A stretch of 64,000 nt of DNA, from contig NZ_NCSU01000011.1 in assembly GCF_002088945.1 (NCBI RefSeq), forward strand, positions 682,001 to 746,000. Reading direction: 5' to 3'. The stretch is from Henriciella pelagia (lineage in GTDB: Bacteria > Pseudomonadota > Alphaproteobacteria > Caulobacterales > Hyphomonadaceae). The translations under genes and the position numbers were made by a program. A model generated the notes under the pieces. The model saw nothing but the letters and a program-made list of their open reading frames with translations, did not search any database and had not been told where the DNA came from. Shown here one piece after another: positions 18,753 to 27,810 of the stretch; position 1 is the first letter of the stretch, and each line of letters opens with the position of its first letter.

Positions 18753-19151
18753 ATGCCTGACGCACTTTCGACCTATCAGGGCGGCTGTCACTGCGGCGCC
18801 GTGCGCTTCGAGACGGACCTTCCCGATCATGTCGAGGTTGAGGATTGCAACTGCTCGATCTGCGCGATGAGCGGCAATGACCATATCATCGTCCCTGCTA
18901 GTCGGTTCAGGCTGCTGAATGGCGGGGACTTGCTGACCGAGTATCGCTTCAATTCGCGCAAAGCCCGCCACCTCTTCTGCAAGGTGTGCGGCATCAAGAG
19001 CTTCTACGTTCCCCGCTCCAATCCCGACGGATTTGCCGTAACCTGGCGCTGCCTCGACGACTGGCAGTCGCTCTCAGCCCGGATTGAAGAATTTGATGGT
19101 CAGAACTGGGAAGCCAATGCCGGCGCACTGGCGCACAAGTCCAGAGACTAG
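18753..19151 (+). CDS. GFA family (CENP-V/glutathione-dependent formaldehyde-activating type) protein
   Basis: A 132-residue zinc-binding protein. The cysteines of GGCHCGAVRFE, EDCNCSICAMSG and FCKVCGIKSFY match the eight-cysteine pattern of the GFA/CENP-V fold. Such proteins are often annotated as glutathione-dependent formaldehyde-activating, but the activity of most is untested. The ATG lies four bases beyond the amidase stop, so the two share a transcript. Its stop codon interlocks with that of the convergent metal-sensor-like gene at CTAG 19148-19151. Confidence 0.88.
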   Translation: MPDALSTYQGGCHCGAVRFETDLPDHVEVEDCNCSICAMSGNDHIIVPASRFRLLNGGDLLTEYRFNSRKARHLFCKVCGIKSFYVPRSNPDGFAVTWRCLDDWQSLSARIEEFDGQNWEANAGALAHKSRD

Positions 19152-19678
19152 TCTTCTGGCGGCGGAGGTGGCGGCCCTCGCCGTCCGTCCCGGTCGCGAT
19201 CTTTGCGAGACCGACGCCTCTCGAAGCGCTTTTCCATGTCTTCCAGCCAGACGCCGAGCGCTTCGCGCTCGCTCTCGTCGAGATCTGCGAGCGCATCGGA
19301 CAATGAAGCCTGGAAGCGTTCATTGAGTGCTATGTCAGCCGTGCGAATGTCGGCAAAGGCCTGGTCGACGGCCTCGCGATCAAACGGCGTTGCGACCATG
19401 GCCTGACGAAGACGCCGCTGCGCGTCGCGTTTTGCATCGATCAGCTCTTTCGATTCGGCAATGGCTTCCCGGAAGGCCTGACGGACCTGCTGGCGTTCGG
19501 TTTCCGGAACCACGCTCTTAATGCCGCGTGCGATCATGAAATCCGGATCGCCCCGGCCCGGGCCGCGGTCGTCATGTTTCGGCTTGCCGAGCATGGAGCC
19601 CGCGAACAGTCCGATCAGGAGCGCATTGGCGATCAGCGAAACGATCAGCGCGATGGTGAGAGCGGAAAACTTCTTCAT
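19148..19678 (-). CDS. periplasmic heavy-metal sensor-like protein (CnrX/Spy type)
   Basis: A 176-residue protein with one N-terminal membrane anchor (residues 8-30), then a periplasmic, nearly all-helical domain rich in Arg, Glu, Asp and Ala (ERQQVRQAFREAIAES, LRQAMVATPFDREAVDQAFADIR). It ends in a very basic stretch and a PPPPPPED tail. This matches the metal-resistance sensor/Spy-like fold. It is the third gene of a unit with an ECF sigma factor and a small membrane protein, the same order as the cnrY-cnrX-cnrH type of metal-responsive systems. The ligand is unknown and no obvious His/Met metal site is seen. Confidence 0.75.
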   Translation of the reverse strand: MKKFSALTIALIVSLIANALLIGLFAGSMLGKPKHDDRGPGRGDPDFMIARGIKSVVPETERQQVRQAFREAIAESKELIDAKRDAQRRLRQAMVATPFDREAVDQAFADIRTADIALNERFQASLSDALADLDESEREALGVWLEDMEKRFERRRSRKDRDRDGRRGPPPPPPED

Positions 19679-19682
19679 GCGC

Positions 19683-20153
19683 CTAACCGTCTACCTCTTC
19701 CAGGAAATTGGAGAGACCGTCATAACCCAGCGCCGCATAGACGACCGTTTCTTCGGTTGAAGGGTAAAGGTCACTCGATGTGGCCGCAGTCGCGTAGCCA
19801 CCGACAAGTCCCATGGCGAGGCTCGCAAGGGCCGCCCCTGCCGGCCATCTGGCACCGTTCGGCATGATGATCGACCGCAGCCGGGCACCAATGCCGCGGC
19901 GGCTGGCGCCAGCCTGCGGCGCTACTGCGAGGATCCGCTCAGCCAGTCCTGATGGAACGTCCGGCATCTCGTCGATCGCGAGAATACCATCAATCAGCCG
20001 CGCATCCCGCAAGGCGGGCTCGAACTGGACACGATTGGCCGAAAGATGTGCCAGGGCAGCGTCGCGTTCCGCCTCCGGCCAGCCCATCGGCTCGGCGCCA
20101 TAGGTTTCGATCAGATCCAGAAGGCGCTCATCAGTCATTGTCATATTCTTCAT
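19683..20153 (-). CDS. probable anti-sigma factor (single-pass membrane protein)
   Basis: A 156-residue protein. A cytoplasmic-looking N-terminal part (LLDLIETYGAEPMGWPEAER, then helices) is followed by one membrane span (ARWPAGAALASLAMGLVGGYA) and a short periplasmic tail. Its ATG overlaps the sigma gene stop by four bases, and a periplasmic sensor-like gene follows after four bases. Position and topology support an anti-sigma role; there is no zinc-binding HxxxCxxC motif. Two in-frame ATGs (20153 and 20141) are close together. Confidence 0.65.
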   Translation of the reverse strand: MKNMTMTDERLLDLIETYGAEPMGWPEAERDAALAHLSANRVQFEPALRDARLIDGILAIDEMPDVPSGLAERILAVAPQAGASRRGIGARLRSIIMPNGARWPAGAALASLAMGLVGGYATAATSSDLYPSTEETVVYAALGYDGLSNFLEEVDG

Positions 20154-20692
20154 GCCTCCTGTACCTCTGCAAGTTGGTCTCTCAGCTTCCTGCGGGCCCG
20201 TGAAAGCAGGCTCTCAAGAGCTTCAACGCTTATCCCCATCGATTCCGCCGCCTCAATATTGCCCATTCCTTCAAAGGCGCAAAGCGTGAGCGCCTCTTTC
20301 TGTCGGTCGGGCAGCGCATCGATCAGGGCTGAAATCCTTTCACCGGCCTGTTTCTGGGACAGGGCCTGGTCCGGTTTCAGCCCGCTATCCTCGTGTTCCG
20401 GCAGCTCATCCATCAGGACTGGCGCACGCTTTTTGAGCTTGTCGCGGCACAGATTGATGGCGACGGTGCAGGCCCAAGTGGAGAATTTTGCCCGGTCCTG
20501 CCAGTCCGGAAGCATTTTCCAGGCTCTCAGAAAGGTCTCCTGCGTCACGTCTTCTGCCTCTTCCCTGTCCTTCAGCATACGATAGGCCACACGCCAGACG
20601 ACCGGCATGTGGCGATTGACAAGCGCGGCCTGTGCCATCCGGTCTCCGGCAGCGGCGCGCGCGATCTGGTCGGTTTCACTGATGACAGACAC
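20150..20692 (-). CDS. RNA polymerase sigma factor, ECF subfamily
   Basis: A 180-residue protein with region 2 (LVNRHMPVVWRVAYRMLKDREEAEDVTQETFLRAW) and region 4 (LPDRQKEALTLCAFEGMGNIEAAESMGISVEALESLLSRARRKL broken by a short turn), the two domains of ECF sigma factors. The LSRARRKL end is the promoter -35 recognition helix. It is the first gene of the sigma / anti-sigma / sensor unit. A 12-bp stem-loop lies 18 bases before its ATG. The target promoters are not evident in the window. Confidence 0.92.
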   Translation of the reverse strand: MSVISETDQIARAAAGDRMAQAALVNRHMPVVWRVAYRMLKDREEAEDVTQETFLRAWKMLPDWQDRAKFSTWACTVAINLCRDKLKKRAPVLMDELPEHEDSGLKPDQALSQKQAGERISALIDALPDRQKEALTLCAFEGMGNIEAAESMGISVEALESLLSRARRKLRDQLAEVQEA

Positions 20693-20709
20693 GCGGTCAC
20701 TTTAGCGAA

Positions 20710-20755
20710 GCCGGAGCAGGATGCGAGAGTGGAAAACTGCATGTCCTGCTCCGGC
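20710..20755 (-). other. 12-bp perfect stem-loop just before the ECF sigma gene
   Basis: GCCGGAGCAGGA (20710-20721) pairs perfectly with TCCTGCTCCGGC (20744-20755) around a 22-base loop. It sits between the EF-hand gene and the sigma gene, both read on the minus strand, and ends 18 bases before the sigma ATG. No T-run follows, so it is a poor intrinsic terminator. It could be an mRNA stability element, an attenuator or a protein operator. Confidence 0.7.
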
Positions 20756-20773
20756 CTTACGCGTCAGTCCGGA

Positions 20774-21304
20774 TCAGTTCTCGGAGCCACCACCGCGATG
20801 ATGACGCCATCCGCGTTTTCCGCGATGTCCCTTCATCGCTTCCAGTTCGTCAGCTGTGATCAGGCCATCCTCATTCGCGTCGAGGCGGGTGAACATGTCA
20901 CCCTCGCCGCCGCCGCGTCGACCATGATGGCTGCGTGCCATTTCAAATTCGGCAAGCGAAATCATGCCATTATCATCAGCGTCCGCACGCTCGAACATGC
21001 GTTGCTTGCGCTGCTCCATGCGGCGTTCGCGTTCGACTTTCCGGAACGCTTCCAGCTCAGCCATTGTCAGGCCGCCATCGCCATTTGTGTCGGCCTCGGC
21101 AAACTTTTCGGCTTTCCGGGTCTCGCGCTCGGCCTTCATGGCATCGACTTCCGCTTTGGAAATGGCGCCGTCGCCATTGGTGTCGAACCGTTCGATCATC
21201 CGGGACTTGCGGTCCTGATCGGGTTCGCCCTGCGCCATTGCGAGTCCGGTTACGCCAAGGGTTGCGGTGCTGGCGATGATCGCTGCAAGTGTGACTATTT
21301 TCAT
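20774..21304 (-). CDS. secreted four-EF-hand protein
   Basis: A 176-residue protein with a signal peptide (MKIVTLAAIIASTATLGVTGLAMA). Four EF-hand loops follow: DTNGDGAISKAE, DTNGDGGLTMAE, DADDNGMISLAE and DANEDGLITADE, each with the calcium-ligand pattern. Charged helices separate the loops, and the tail is rich in His, Arg and Gly (HRGKRGWRHHRGGG). It probably binds Ca2+ in the periplasm. It lies upstream of, and in the same direction as, the ECF sigma unit, with the stem-loop in between, so it may be part of or controlled by that envelope-metal response. Confidence 0.88.
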   Translation of the reverse strand: MKIVTLAAIIASTATLGVTGLAMAQGEPDQDRKSRMIERFDTNGDGAISKAEVDAMKAERETRKAEKFAEADTNGDGGLTMAELEAFRKVERERRMEQRKQRMFERADADDNGMISLAEFEMARSHHGRRGGGEGDMFTRLDANEDGLITADELEAMKGHRGKRGWRHHRGGGSEN

Positions 21305-21349
21305 TTTCAGTACCTCTTTGGTTGCCCCACTAAGTGGAACGAGGAGGTG

Positions 21350-24079
21350 TCAGCTTTCCGTCGCCAGCGGTCCGATCTTTTTGCACCTGATAGACGAAAC
21401 TGCTTTGGTTACAGCGACATATCGCGATTCCAGCTGTGAGAAATTTTCACAACTCGTTGCCATGGCAAGCCGTCTCTTGAGGCCGCGGGAGAAGTTCTCC
21501 GCCGTCAGTTCCGCCCCAACAGCAAGTCGCTGGATCTGTTGCAGGCATTGCATGAACTGGAAGGCCGAGGTCAGCGTCCCGGCATCCTCTTCGCTCAGCG
21601 CACCTGTTTCAGCGAGCCGGTCTATCGCGTCGCGCACAGTGGGAATAACGCTCGCTTCATTGCCGGAGAGGAGCATTTCCTGCTGCAGAATGAACTCCAG
21701 ATCGACCAGCCCGCCATCCGCCAGCTTGATGTCCCAGTCCCCGCGCGGCGGACGCTCCCGCCAGAGCCGCTGGCGCATGTCCAGGATGTCGAACCGGCAG
21801 GCGGCTTCATCTGGACGGTTCACGATCGCATGCCGCGCAATCTCCAAAACCTGCTCGCCAAGCGCGACCTCGCCGGCGACGATGCGCAAGCGCGTCAGGG
21901 CCATCAGCTCCCACGTCCAGGCTTCGTCATGCTGGTAGCGGTCAAAGGCGGATACTGACACCGCCACAGGGCCTGCGCGCCCCGATGGCCGCAACCGCAT
22001 GTCGACTTCGTATAGACGCCCCTCCGCCGTTTCGGCAGAGAGGGCCGTGATCAGCCGCTGGGCAAACTTGGCGAACCAGAAAGGCGCGTTTTCAGCGCCA
22101 TCTTCAGAGGGTTCATAAACAATGATGAGGTCGAGGTCGGAGCCAGCCGTCAGTTCCTTGCCGCCGAGCTTTCCGAGGGCGCCCACCACCCAATGGCCGG
22201 GCTGCGGCCCATACTTGCGCGCGGTCTCGATCGCAGCGGCGTCCGCCATGAGCGAGATACAGGCGTCGGCGAGATCGCTCCATGCCAGGGCGGCCTGCGG
22301 CGCTGGAAGTCGCGAATGCAGCAGCCGGTGGCCGATAAGGAACGCCCGCTCATTCTGCCATTGGCGCACTTCGTCCATCTGCGTCTCGAAATCGGCATCC
22401 CGGCTCAGCGCTGGCGGATATTCCTGCCCGGCCTGCGAGATCAGCGCCTCCAGCAGTCCCGGCCGGCGTGCTAGCGTGTCCGAAAGGCGCGGTGCAATGG
22501 CAAGCGTTGTCACAAGGTCTTCGAGCAGTGTGGTCTCGGCCAGCAGCATGGAGAGAGTCTGCACGCCCGACCGTAACCCTTCGAAGAAACGGCTGAAGCG
22601 GTTGAAGGCCATGTCGGGCTCACCCGTCCGGCTCATTGCATTGAGGAGATCAGGTAGAAGCGCGGTGAGCAGCCCCCGGCCGCGCTCCGTACGTGTGGCC
22701 GGCGTCTTGCCGCGGTGCCAGTTACCGATCGCCGAAATGACCCGCGAGGGTTCGGAAAAGCCGAGCGAAGCGAGCGTTTCAACCGTTCCCGGATCATCAT
22801 CGACACCGGTAAAGACGAGATTGCCCTTGGCTGCCCATTCGGCCTTGCGTTCTTCTTCGGCAAAGAGATCGCGATAATGCTGGCTGACAACGCGGCGTGT
22901 CTCGGCAATCCCCTTGTCAAACGCTTTGAGATCGTCCACGCCGCACAGCCGCGCGACTTTCAGGCGTGTGGCCTCGTCCTGCGGAAGGCTATGGGTCTGC
23001 TCGTCCTCAAGCATCTGGATACGATGCTCTACCCCGCGCAGCTGGATGTAAGCCTGCTCAAGATCTGTGCCCACCTGCCCGTCCACGGCACCGAGCGCGA
23101 CCAGCGCATGAAGGCCGTTCAGCGTCTTGCGGCTGCGCAGGGCGTCATTTCGCCCGCCCATGATGATCTGCTGGGTCTGAACGAAGAATTCTACCTCGCG
23201 AATGCCGCCCGGCCCGAGTTTCAGGTCAGCGGCCGCATCGTCCATGTCCGAACTGCCAGCCTTGGCGTTGATCATCCTCTTGATCGCCTGGACGTCCGCA
23301 ATGGCCCAATAGTCCATGTGCCGGCGCCAGACGAAAGGCTCGAGCACTTCGAGAAACTTCTCCGCTGCACCCCGGTCACCGGCGCAGATGCGCGCCTTTA
23401 TCCAGACCATGCGCTCCCAGTTCTGGCCGACGCTCTCATAATAGATCGAGGCCATTTGCGTAGAGACGGCAAGCGGAGTGGAGCTGGGGTCCGGGCGCAG
23501 GCGCAGATCGGTGCGGAACACATAGCCGTCACCGGTATTCTCCTGCAGGATCTTCATCGCGTCACGCACGACGCGCGAGGCGGCTTCCGATGCAGCGAGC
23601 TTTCCCCCATCGAATACGTCCGGATCGTAAAAAGCGGCCATATCTATGTCAGAGGAATAATTGAGTTCGAACGCCCCCATCTTGCCGAGCGCAATCAGGA
23701 AGATGCCATCCCCGGACAGGCCACGCGCTTTCAGCGCGGCCTGAAGAGCCGATTCGACGGCAACATCAGCGAACTCTGTCAGATGGCCGGTAATCTCGAT
23801 CAGCGCCGCACGCTGGGCGAGGTCGAGCGCCGCCACGGCAATATGATTGGCAAGCTTGGCCTGGCGGAGAGCTGTCATCACTTCATCGATGGTTTCGAGC
23901 CCGGCAGCGGCACGGGCTTGATCCAGGGACCAGGCGTGCAATGCGGCGGCACCATCGGTGTTCAGGATTTCAATGGCGCGCGGGGCCCGGCGAGCAGCCC
24001 TCGCGAGATATGGGGCAATTTCAGAACCAGTTTGAAAGGCTTCCGCCTCGCTGGTCGCGAGTGAGGTGATTTCGATCAT
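21350..24079 (-). CDS. glnE: bifunctional glutamine synthetase adenylyltransferase/adenylyl-removing enzyme
   Basis: A 909-residue protein with two nucleotidyltransferase domains. One motif is SSDIDMAAFYD (near residue 145-155, deadenylylation half) and the other AGSDLDLIIVYE (near 645-655, adenylylation half). Each is followed by a helical PII-uridylyltransferase-associated domain; RLRPDPSSTPLAVS and MRLRPSGRAGPVAVS are also typical. It adds AMP to or removes it from glutamine synthetase in response to PII and glutamine, setting nitrogen assimilation. The size fits. It lies 9 bases after the upstream histidine kinase gene, so co-transcription is likely. Confidence 0.96.
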   Translation of the reverse strand: MIEITSLATSEAEAFQTGSEIAPYLARAARRAPRAIEILNTDGAAALHAWSLDQARAAAGLETIDEVMTALRQAKLANHIAVAALDLAQRAALIEITGHLTEFADVAVESALQAALKARGLSGDGIFLIALGKMGAFELNYSSDIDMAAFYDPDVFDGGKLAASEAASRVVRDAMKILQENTGDGYVFRTDLRLRPDPSSTPLAVSTQMASIYYESVGQNWERMVWIKARICAGDRGAAEKFLEVLEPFVWRRHMDYWAIADVQAIKRMINAKAGSSDMDDAAADLKLGPGGIREVEFFVQTQQIIMGGRNDALRSRKTLNGLHALVALGAVDGQVGTDLEQAYIQLRGVEHRIQMLEDEQTHSLPQDEATRLKVARLCGVDDLKAFDKGIAETRRVVSQHYRDLFAEEERKAEWAAKGNLVFTGVDDDPGTVETLASLGFSEPSRVISAIGNWHRGKTPATRTERGRGLLTALLPDLLNAMSRTGEPDMAFNRFSRFFEGLRSGVQTLSMLLAETTLLEDLVTTLAIAPRLSDTLARRPGLLEALISQAGQEYPPALSRDADFETQMDEVRQWQNERAFLIGHRLLHSRLPAPQAALAWSDLADACISLMADAAAIETARKYGPQPGHWVVGALGKLGGKELTAGSDLDLIIVYEPSEDGAENAPFWFAKFAQRLITALSAETAEGRLYEVDMRLRPSGRAGPVAVSVSAFDRYQHDEAWTWELMALTRLRIVAGEVALGEQVLEIARHAIVNRPDEAACRFDILDMRQRLWRERPPRGDWDIKLADGGLVDLEFILQQEMLLSGNEASVIPTVRDAIDRLAETGALSEEDAGTLTSAFQFMQCLQQIQRLAVGAELTAENFSRGLKRRLAMATSCENFSQLESRYVAVTKAVSSIRCKKIGPLATES

Positions 24080-24088
24080 CGACCCGTC

Positions 24089-25492
24089 TTAGCGGTCCCG
24101 AGGCAGGGTGAGAACCGCTTTCAGGCCACGCGCATTCGGAGGCGGTTCTGTCCACAGCAAATCGAGGTGTCCCTTGTGGAGTTCAGCCACCGCATCGGCG
24201 AGCGCGAGTCCCAGGCCAGACCCTGGCTGTGTGCGGGCACTGTCGAGGCGGAAGAAACGCTCCTTGGCGTGTTCGCGCTGATGTTCGGGAATGCCCGGAC
24301 CATCATCCGCGACGGTAATGGCAATACCGTTCGGGCCACGGCGCACCGAAAACCGGATCGTACCGCCCTGCGGCGTGTATTTCACAGCGTTATCGAGCAG
24401 GTTCGAGACCGCCTGCGCGATAAGTTCCCGGTCGCCCAGAACTGCAAGGCCAGTCCCGACATCGCTGACAAAGTTCAACCCCGCGAACTCGCAGGCCGGT
24501 TCGTAAAGGTCCGCCATTTCCGACATCAGGTCATGGATATCGAACTTGATCATCCGGCCTTCCGCGCCGGCATCGAGACGCGAGAGACGGAGAATGGCGT
24601 TGAAGGTTTGCAGCACATTGTCGACCTCCACCACAGTACTCTCCAGCGTCTCACGGGCCGATTCTTCAGTCATCGGAGAAATGAGCGCGCCCTCGAGCCG
24701 GTTACGCAGGCGTGAAAGAGGAGATCGTAGGTCGTGCGCAATGGCGTCGCCGGCATGGCGCGTACTCGCCATCAGCCGTTCCAGACGCTCCAGCATGGTA
24801 TTGAGGTGCTGGGCGAGCCGGTCAAACTCGTCGCCCGATCCGGCAACAGGCGCGCGCACGGAGAGATCGCCCGCGACGATGGCCTCTGTCGTGCGTGTAA
24901 GCTGTTCAGCGCGCCGGGCCGCGTATCGCGAGATGAAGACGCCGCCAATGAGGGCCAGCAGAATGCCGATGGGCGCTGCGGTCGTCACAGCCTGGGTGAT
25001 CCGTCGTACAATCCGCCCGCGCTCACCGGTTTCAATCGCGACTAAAAGCACGTTGCCATTGGCCAGCCGGACGATCCGTCCTTCTGCCTCGGTGACGCTG
25101 GACGTGCCCTCGCCGCGCGGCATTTCAATGGAAAGGCTGACCATGCTGACTTCGCCGACCGTATCAGGCGGTGAGACCGGAAGGTATGGAAAGTCGCCAA
25201 TGATCCGCTCACCCTCTGGGGTTTCCAGCTGGTAACGAAAAGGGGCGCCCGAAACGAGCGCCCTCTCGATCACTGACTGTTCGAGCCGTTCCATGCCGCC
25301 GGCATTGTAGGCCAGGCCCAGCGCCCGCATTTCCGCATCAAGCCGCTGGTCGGCCTCTGCACGCAGAGAGCCGACCGTCGCCTGAAAGAGATAGGCGAGC
25401 AGCAGGAATGAAAACAGTCCGAAGAGGACTGAGTAGACGAGCGCAAGTCGGAACGTTGTCGTTCGAACAAACGCAAAGGGGCCAGACTTCAT
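24089..25492 (-). CDS. sensor histidine kinase
   Basis: A 467-residue kinase. A first membrane span lies at residues 15-37, a roughly 125-residue periplasmic sensor region, a second span at 168-189, a HAMP domain around 190-242, a HisKA box with phosphoacceptor His253 in IAHDLRSPLSRLRN, and an HATPase domain with the N-box (SNLLDNAVKYTP), VADDGPGIP and GSGLGLALA. Its GTG/ATG region overlaps the upstream response regulator by four bases (25489-25492), so it is the cognate partner. Placed after degP, it is likely to sense envelope state; the signal is unknown. Confidence 0.94.
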   Translation of the reverse strand: MKSGPFAFVRTTTFRLALVYSVLFGLFSFLLLAYLFQATVGSLRAEADQRLDAEMRALGLAYNAGGMERLEQSVIERALVSGAPFRYQLETPEGERIIGDFPYLPVSPPDTVGEVSMVSLSIEMPRGEGTSSVTEAEGRIVRLANGNVLLVAIETGERGRIVRRITQAVTTAAPIGILLALIGGVFISRYAARRAEQLTRTTEAIVAGDLSVRAPVAGSGDEFDRLAQHLNTMLERLERLMASTRHAGDAIAHDLRSPLSRLRNRLEGALISPMTEESARETLESTVVEVDNVLQTFNAILRLSRLDAGAEGRMIKFDIHDLMSEMADLYEPACEFAGLNFVSDVGTGLAVLGDRELIAQAVSNLLDNAVKYTPQGGTIRFSVRRGPNGIAITVADDGPGIPEHQREHAKERFFRLDSARTQPGSGLGLALADAVAELHKGHLDLLWTEPPPNARGLKAVLTLPRDR

Positions 25493-26166
25493 GCCTGTAG
25501 GCAGTAACCCGCGCCGCGCACCGTTTGAAGTAGTGGTTCGTCGAAATCCTTGTCTATTTTCGCGCGAAGTCGTGAAACGTGCACGTCAATGACATTGGTC
25601 TGGGGGTCGAAATGATAGTCCCAGACCTTCTCAAGCAACATGGTGCGGGTCACGACCTGACCGGCATGGCGCATGAGGAATTCAAGCAGCCGGAATTCAC
25701 GCGGCTGCAGGTCGATCTTCTGACCGGCTCGCCAGACCTTGCGGGCAAGCAGGTCCATTTCAAGGTCGCCGACCTTCAGCTTGGTGACCGGCGGCTCATC
25801 CTTGACCTGGCGACGACCGAGCGCTTCCACGCGCGCCGCCAGTTCAGCCGGGGCAAACGGCTTGGCCAGATAGTCATCGGCGCCAACCTTCAGGCCCTCG
25901 ACGCGGTTTTCCACATCGGACAGCGCTGACAGGAACAGGGCCGGCGTCTGTCCGCCGCCGGTGCGATACTCCTCGACGAGCTTCAGCCCGTCCTTTTCAG
26001 GCAGCATCCGGTCAACGACCATCGCATCGAATTCACCGTCTCGCGCAAGCGCAAGGCCGTTGGCGCCGTCATAGGCGGTCTCAACATCGTGACCGGCCTC
26101 CGACAGGACCTTGTTGATGAATGTCGCATGCTCGCGATCGTCTTCAATTACCAGGACCCGCATCAT
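25489..26166 (-). CDS. OmpR-family response regulator
   Basis: A 225-residue two-domain regulator. The receiver contains the acidic pair in IEDD, the phosphoacceptor Asp52 in VVDRMLP, and the Lys of YLAKPF. The C-terminal winged helix ends in TNVIDVHVSRLRAKID and the typical VRGAGYCL. AGGAGA lies before the tandem ATG ATG start at 26166. It is encoded between degP (18 bases upstream) and its kinase. A direct-repeat box upstream of degP could be its own binding site. Confidence 0.95.
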   Translation of the reverse strand: MMRVLVIEDDREHATFINKVLSEAGHDVETAYDGANGLALARDGEFDAMVVDRMLPEKDGLKLVEEYRTGGGQTPALFLSALSDVENRVEGLKVGADDYLAKPFAPAELAARVEALGRRQVKDEPPVTKLKVGDLEMDLLARKVWRAGQKIDLQPREFRLLEFLMRHAGQVVTRTMLLEKVWDYHFDPQTNVIDVHVSRLRAKIDKDFDEPLLQTVRGAGYCLQA

Positions 26167-26184
26167 GGGATCTCCTCTCTACTC

Positions 26185-27729
26185 TCAGTCTTCGGTAGAC
26201 TCTTCTATCGAGACGGTAACGAACAATGTCTGTTGTCCGTTCCGCACCGCCAGAAGCAAGTTGCCACGCCCCTTTGACTTCGCATCTTCGATCGCTGCCG
26301 ACAGGTCAGCGACAGATTTCAACGGAGCCCCGCCCGCAGAAAGTATGACCGATCCCGGCCGCACGATTGTCTCGCGCAGTGGGCTGTCATTTTCGATCTT
26401 GCCGACCAGGAGGCCGGCTTCATCGGCATCAAGGCCCATGGCGGACCTTGTTGCATTGTCGAGAGGCAGCAGGCTCACGCCAAGCGGCCCTTCTTCAGCT
26501 TCGGAACTGTCCGAACCCGGTGTGGTCGAGCCGGTTGCCACCAGCGCGTTCGGATTGGCCGGCCGTTCACCGACGGTCACGCTGATGCGCTGCCGCTTGC
26601 CATCACGCAAGACCATGAAATCATTGCTGGATCCGGCCATAAGGCTTCCGACCATCCGGGTTACGGAGGTCGCATCAGTTGCGTCCTTGCCGTTGACAGA
26701 CAGGATGACATCGCCGCGGCGCAGGCCGGCCTTCTTGGCTGGGCTCTGCTCGTTCACATCGGCGATGATGGCACCGCGCGCCTCATCGAGGCCCTGGGCT
26801 TCGGCCATGTCCTTGGTCACGTCCTGAATGGTCACACCGAGCCAGCCGCGCGAAACCTTGCCGTCCTTGATGAGCGCGTTGGTCACGTCGATGGCAAGCT
26901 CTGCCGGAATGGCGAAACCGATACCGACCGACCCGCCGGTCGGCGAGAAGATCGCGGTGTTCACGCCGACAACACGGCCCTGCAGGTCAAAGGTCGGACC
27001 ACCCGAATTTCCGCGGTTGATGGCAGCATCGATCTGGAGGAAGTCGGTATAGGGGCTGTCGCCACCAAGCTCCCGGCCATCCGCCGAGAGAATGCCTGCT
27101 GTCGCGGTGCCGCCAAGACCAAACGGGTTGCCGAGCGCCACCACCCAGTCGCCGCGGCGAAGCTCGGTGTCGCTCTCGAATTCGACATAGGGATAGGAAC
27201 CTGGCTGCACGACCTTGATCACGGCAAGATCGGTCTGCGGATCCGTGCCGACCAGTTCGGCCTCAAGTTCACGGCCATCTTCCAGAACGACCTCGATCTC
27301 GGTCGCGCCATCAATGACGTGATTGTTGGTGACGATGTAGCCTTCGTCCGAGATGAAGAAACCGGAACCGAGCGAACGAGCCTCACGGGTGCGGGGCGTG
27401 TCCTGCTCGCCCTGCCCGCCTTCCTGCTCGCGTTCACGCATATAATCGTCAAAGCCCGGCAGGCCGCGGAAACGTTCGAAGAACTCCTCCATGTCGTTCA
27501 TCCCGCTAACTTCGCGTTCTGAAACGACGTTTACGCTGACCACGGCGGGGCTGACCTCCTCGATCAAGTCGGCAAAGCTCATGGGCGCGCCCATCGGGGG
27601 TTCAATGGTGATCGGCTGTTTGGCGTCGGCCTGCTGGAAAGTCTGAGGCGCGTACACAATCGCCCCGGTCACGCCTGCTCCTGCCAGAGCTGCAATCAGG
27701 GCCTGTTTTGAAAAACCAAACGCTTTCAT
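26185..27729 (-). CDS. degP: Do/DegP-family periplasmic serine protease
   Basis: A 514-residue HtrA protease/chaperone with an N-terminal signal or anchor segment (residues 8-27). The trypsin-like domain has His137 (NNHVID), Asp167 (QTDLAVIK) and Ser242 in RGNSGGPTF. Two PDZ domains follow, the first around RGWLGVTIQD and the second near the end. It degrades or refolds damaged envelope proteins. GGAGGAGAG is the ribosome binding site. It heads a likely degP / response regulator / kinase / glnE transcript. Whether it is DegP, DegQ or MucD in strict sense cannot be told here. Confidence 0.94.
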   Translation of the reverse strand: MKAFGFSKQALIAALAGAGVTGAIVYAPQTFQQADAKQPITIEPPMGAPMSFADLIEEVSPAVVSVNVVSEREVSGMNDMEEFFERFRGLPGFDDYMREREQEGGQGEQDTPRTREARSLGSGFFISDEGYIVTNNHVIDGATEIEVVLEDGRELEAELVGTDPQTDLAVIKVVQPGSYPYVEFESDTELRRGDWVVALGNPFGLGGTATAGILSADGRELGGDSPYTDFLQIDAAINRGNSGGPTFDLQGRVVGVNTAIFSPTGGSVGIGFAIPAELAIDVTNALIKDGKVSRGWLGVTIQDVTKDMAEAQGLDEARGAIIADVNEQSPAKKAGLRRGDVILSVNGKDATDATSVTRMVGSLMAGSSNDFMVLRDGKRQRISVTVGERPANPNALVATGSTTPGSDSSEAEEGPLGVSLLPLDNATRSAMGLDADEAGLLVGKIENDSPLRETIVRPGSVILSAGGAPLKSVADLSAAIEDAKSKGRGNLLLAVRNGQQTLFVTVSIEESTED

Positions 27730-27810
27730 CTCGATCTACTCTCCTCCAATAACTGTGTTGGCAGATAGATAGTGTGGTCGAAGCTAGGATACTGCCAGCA
27801 AATTCATGCA

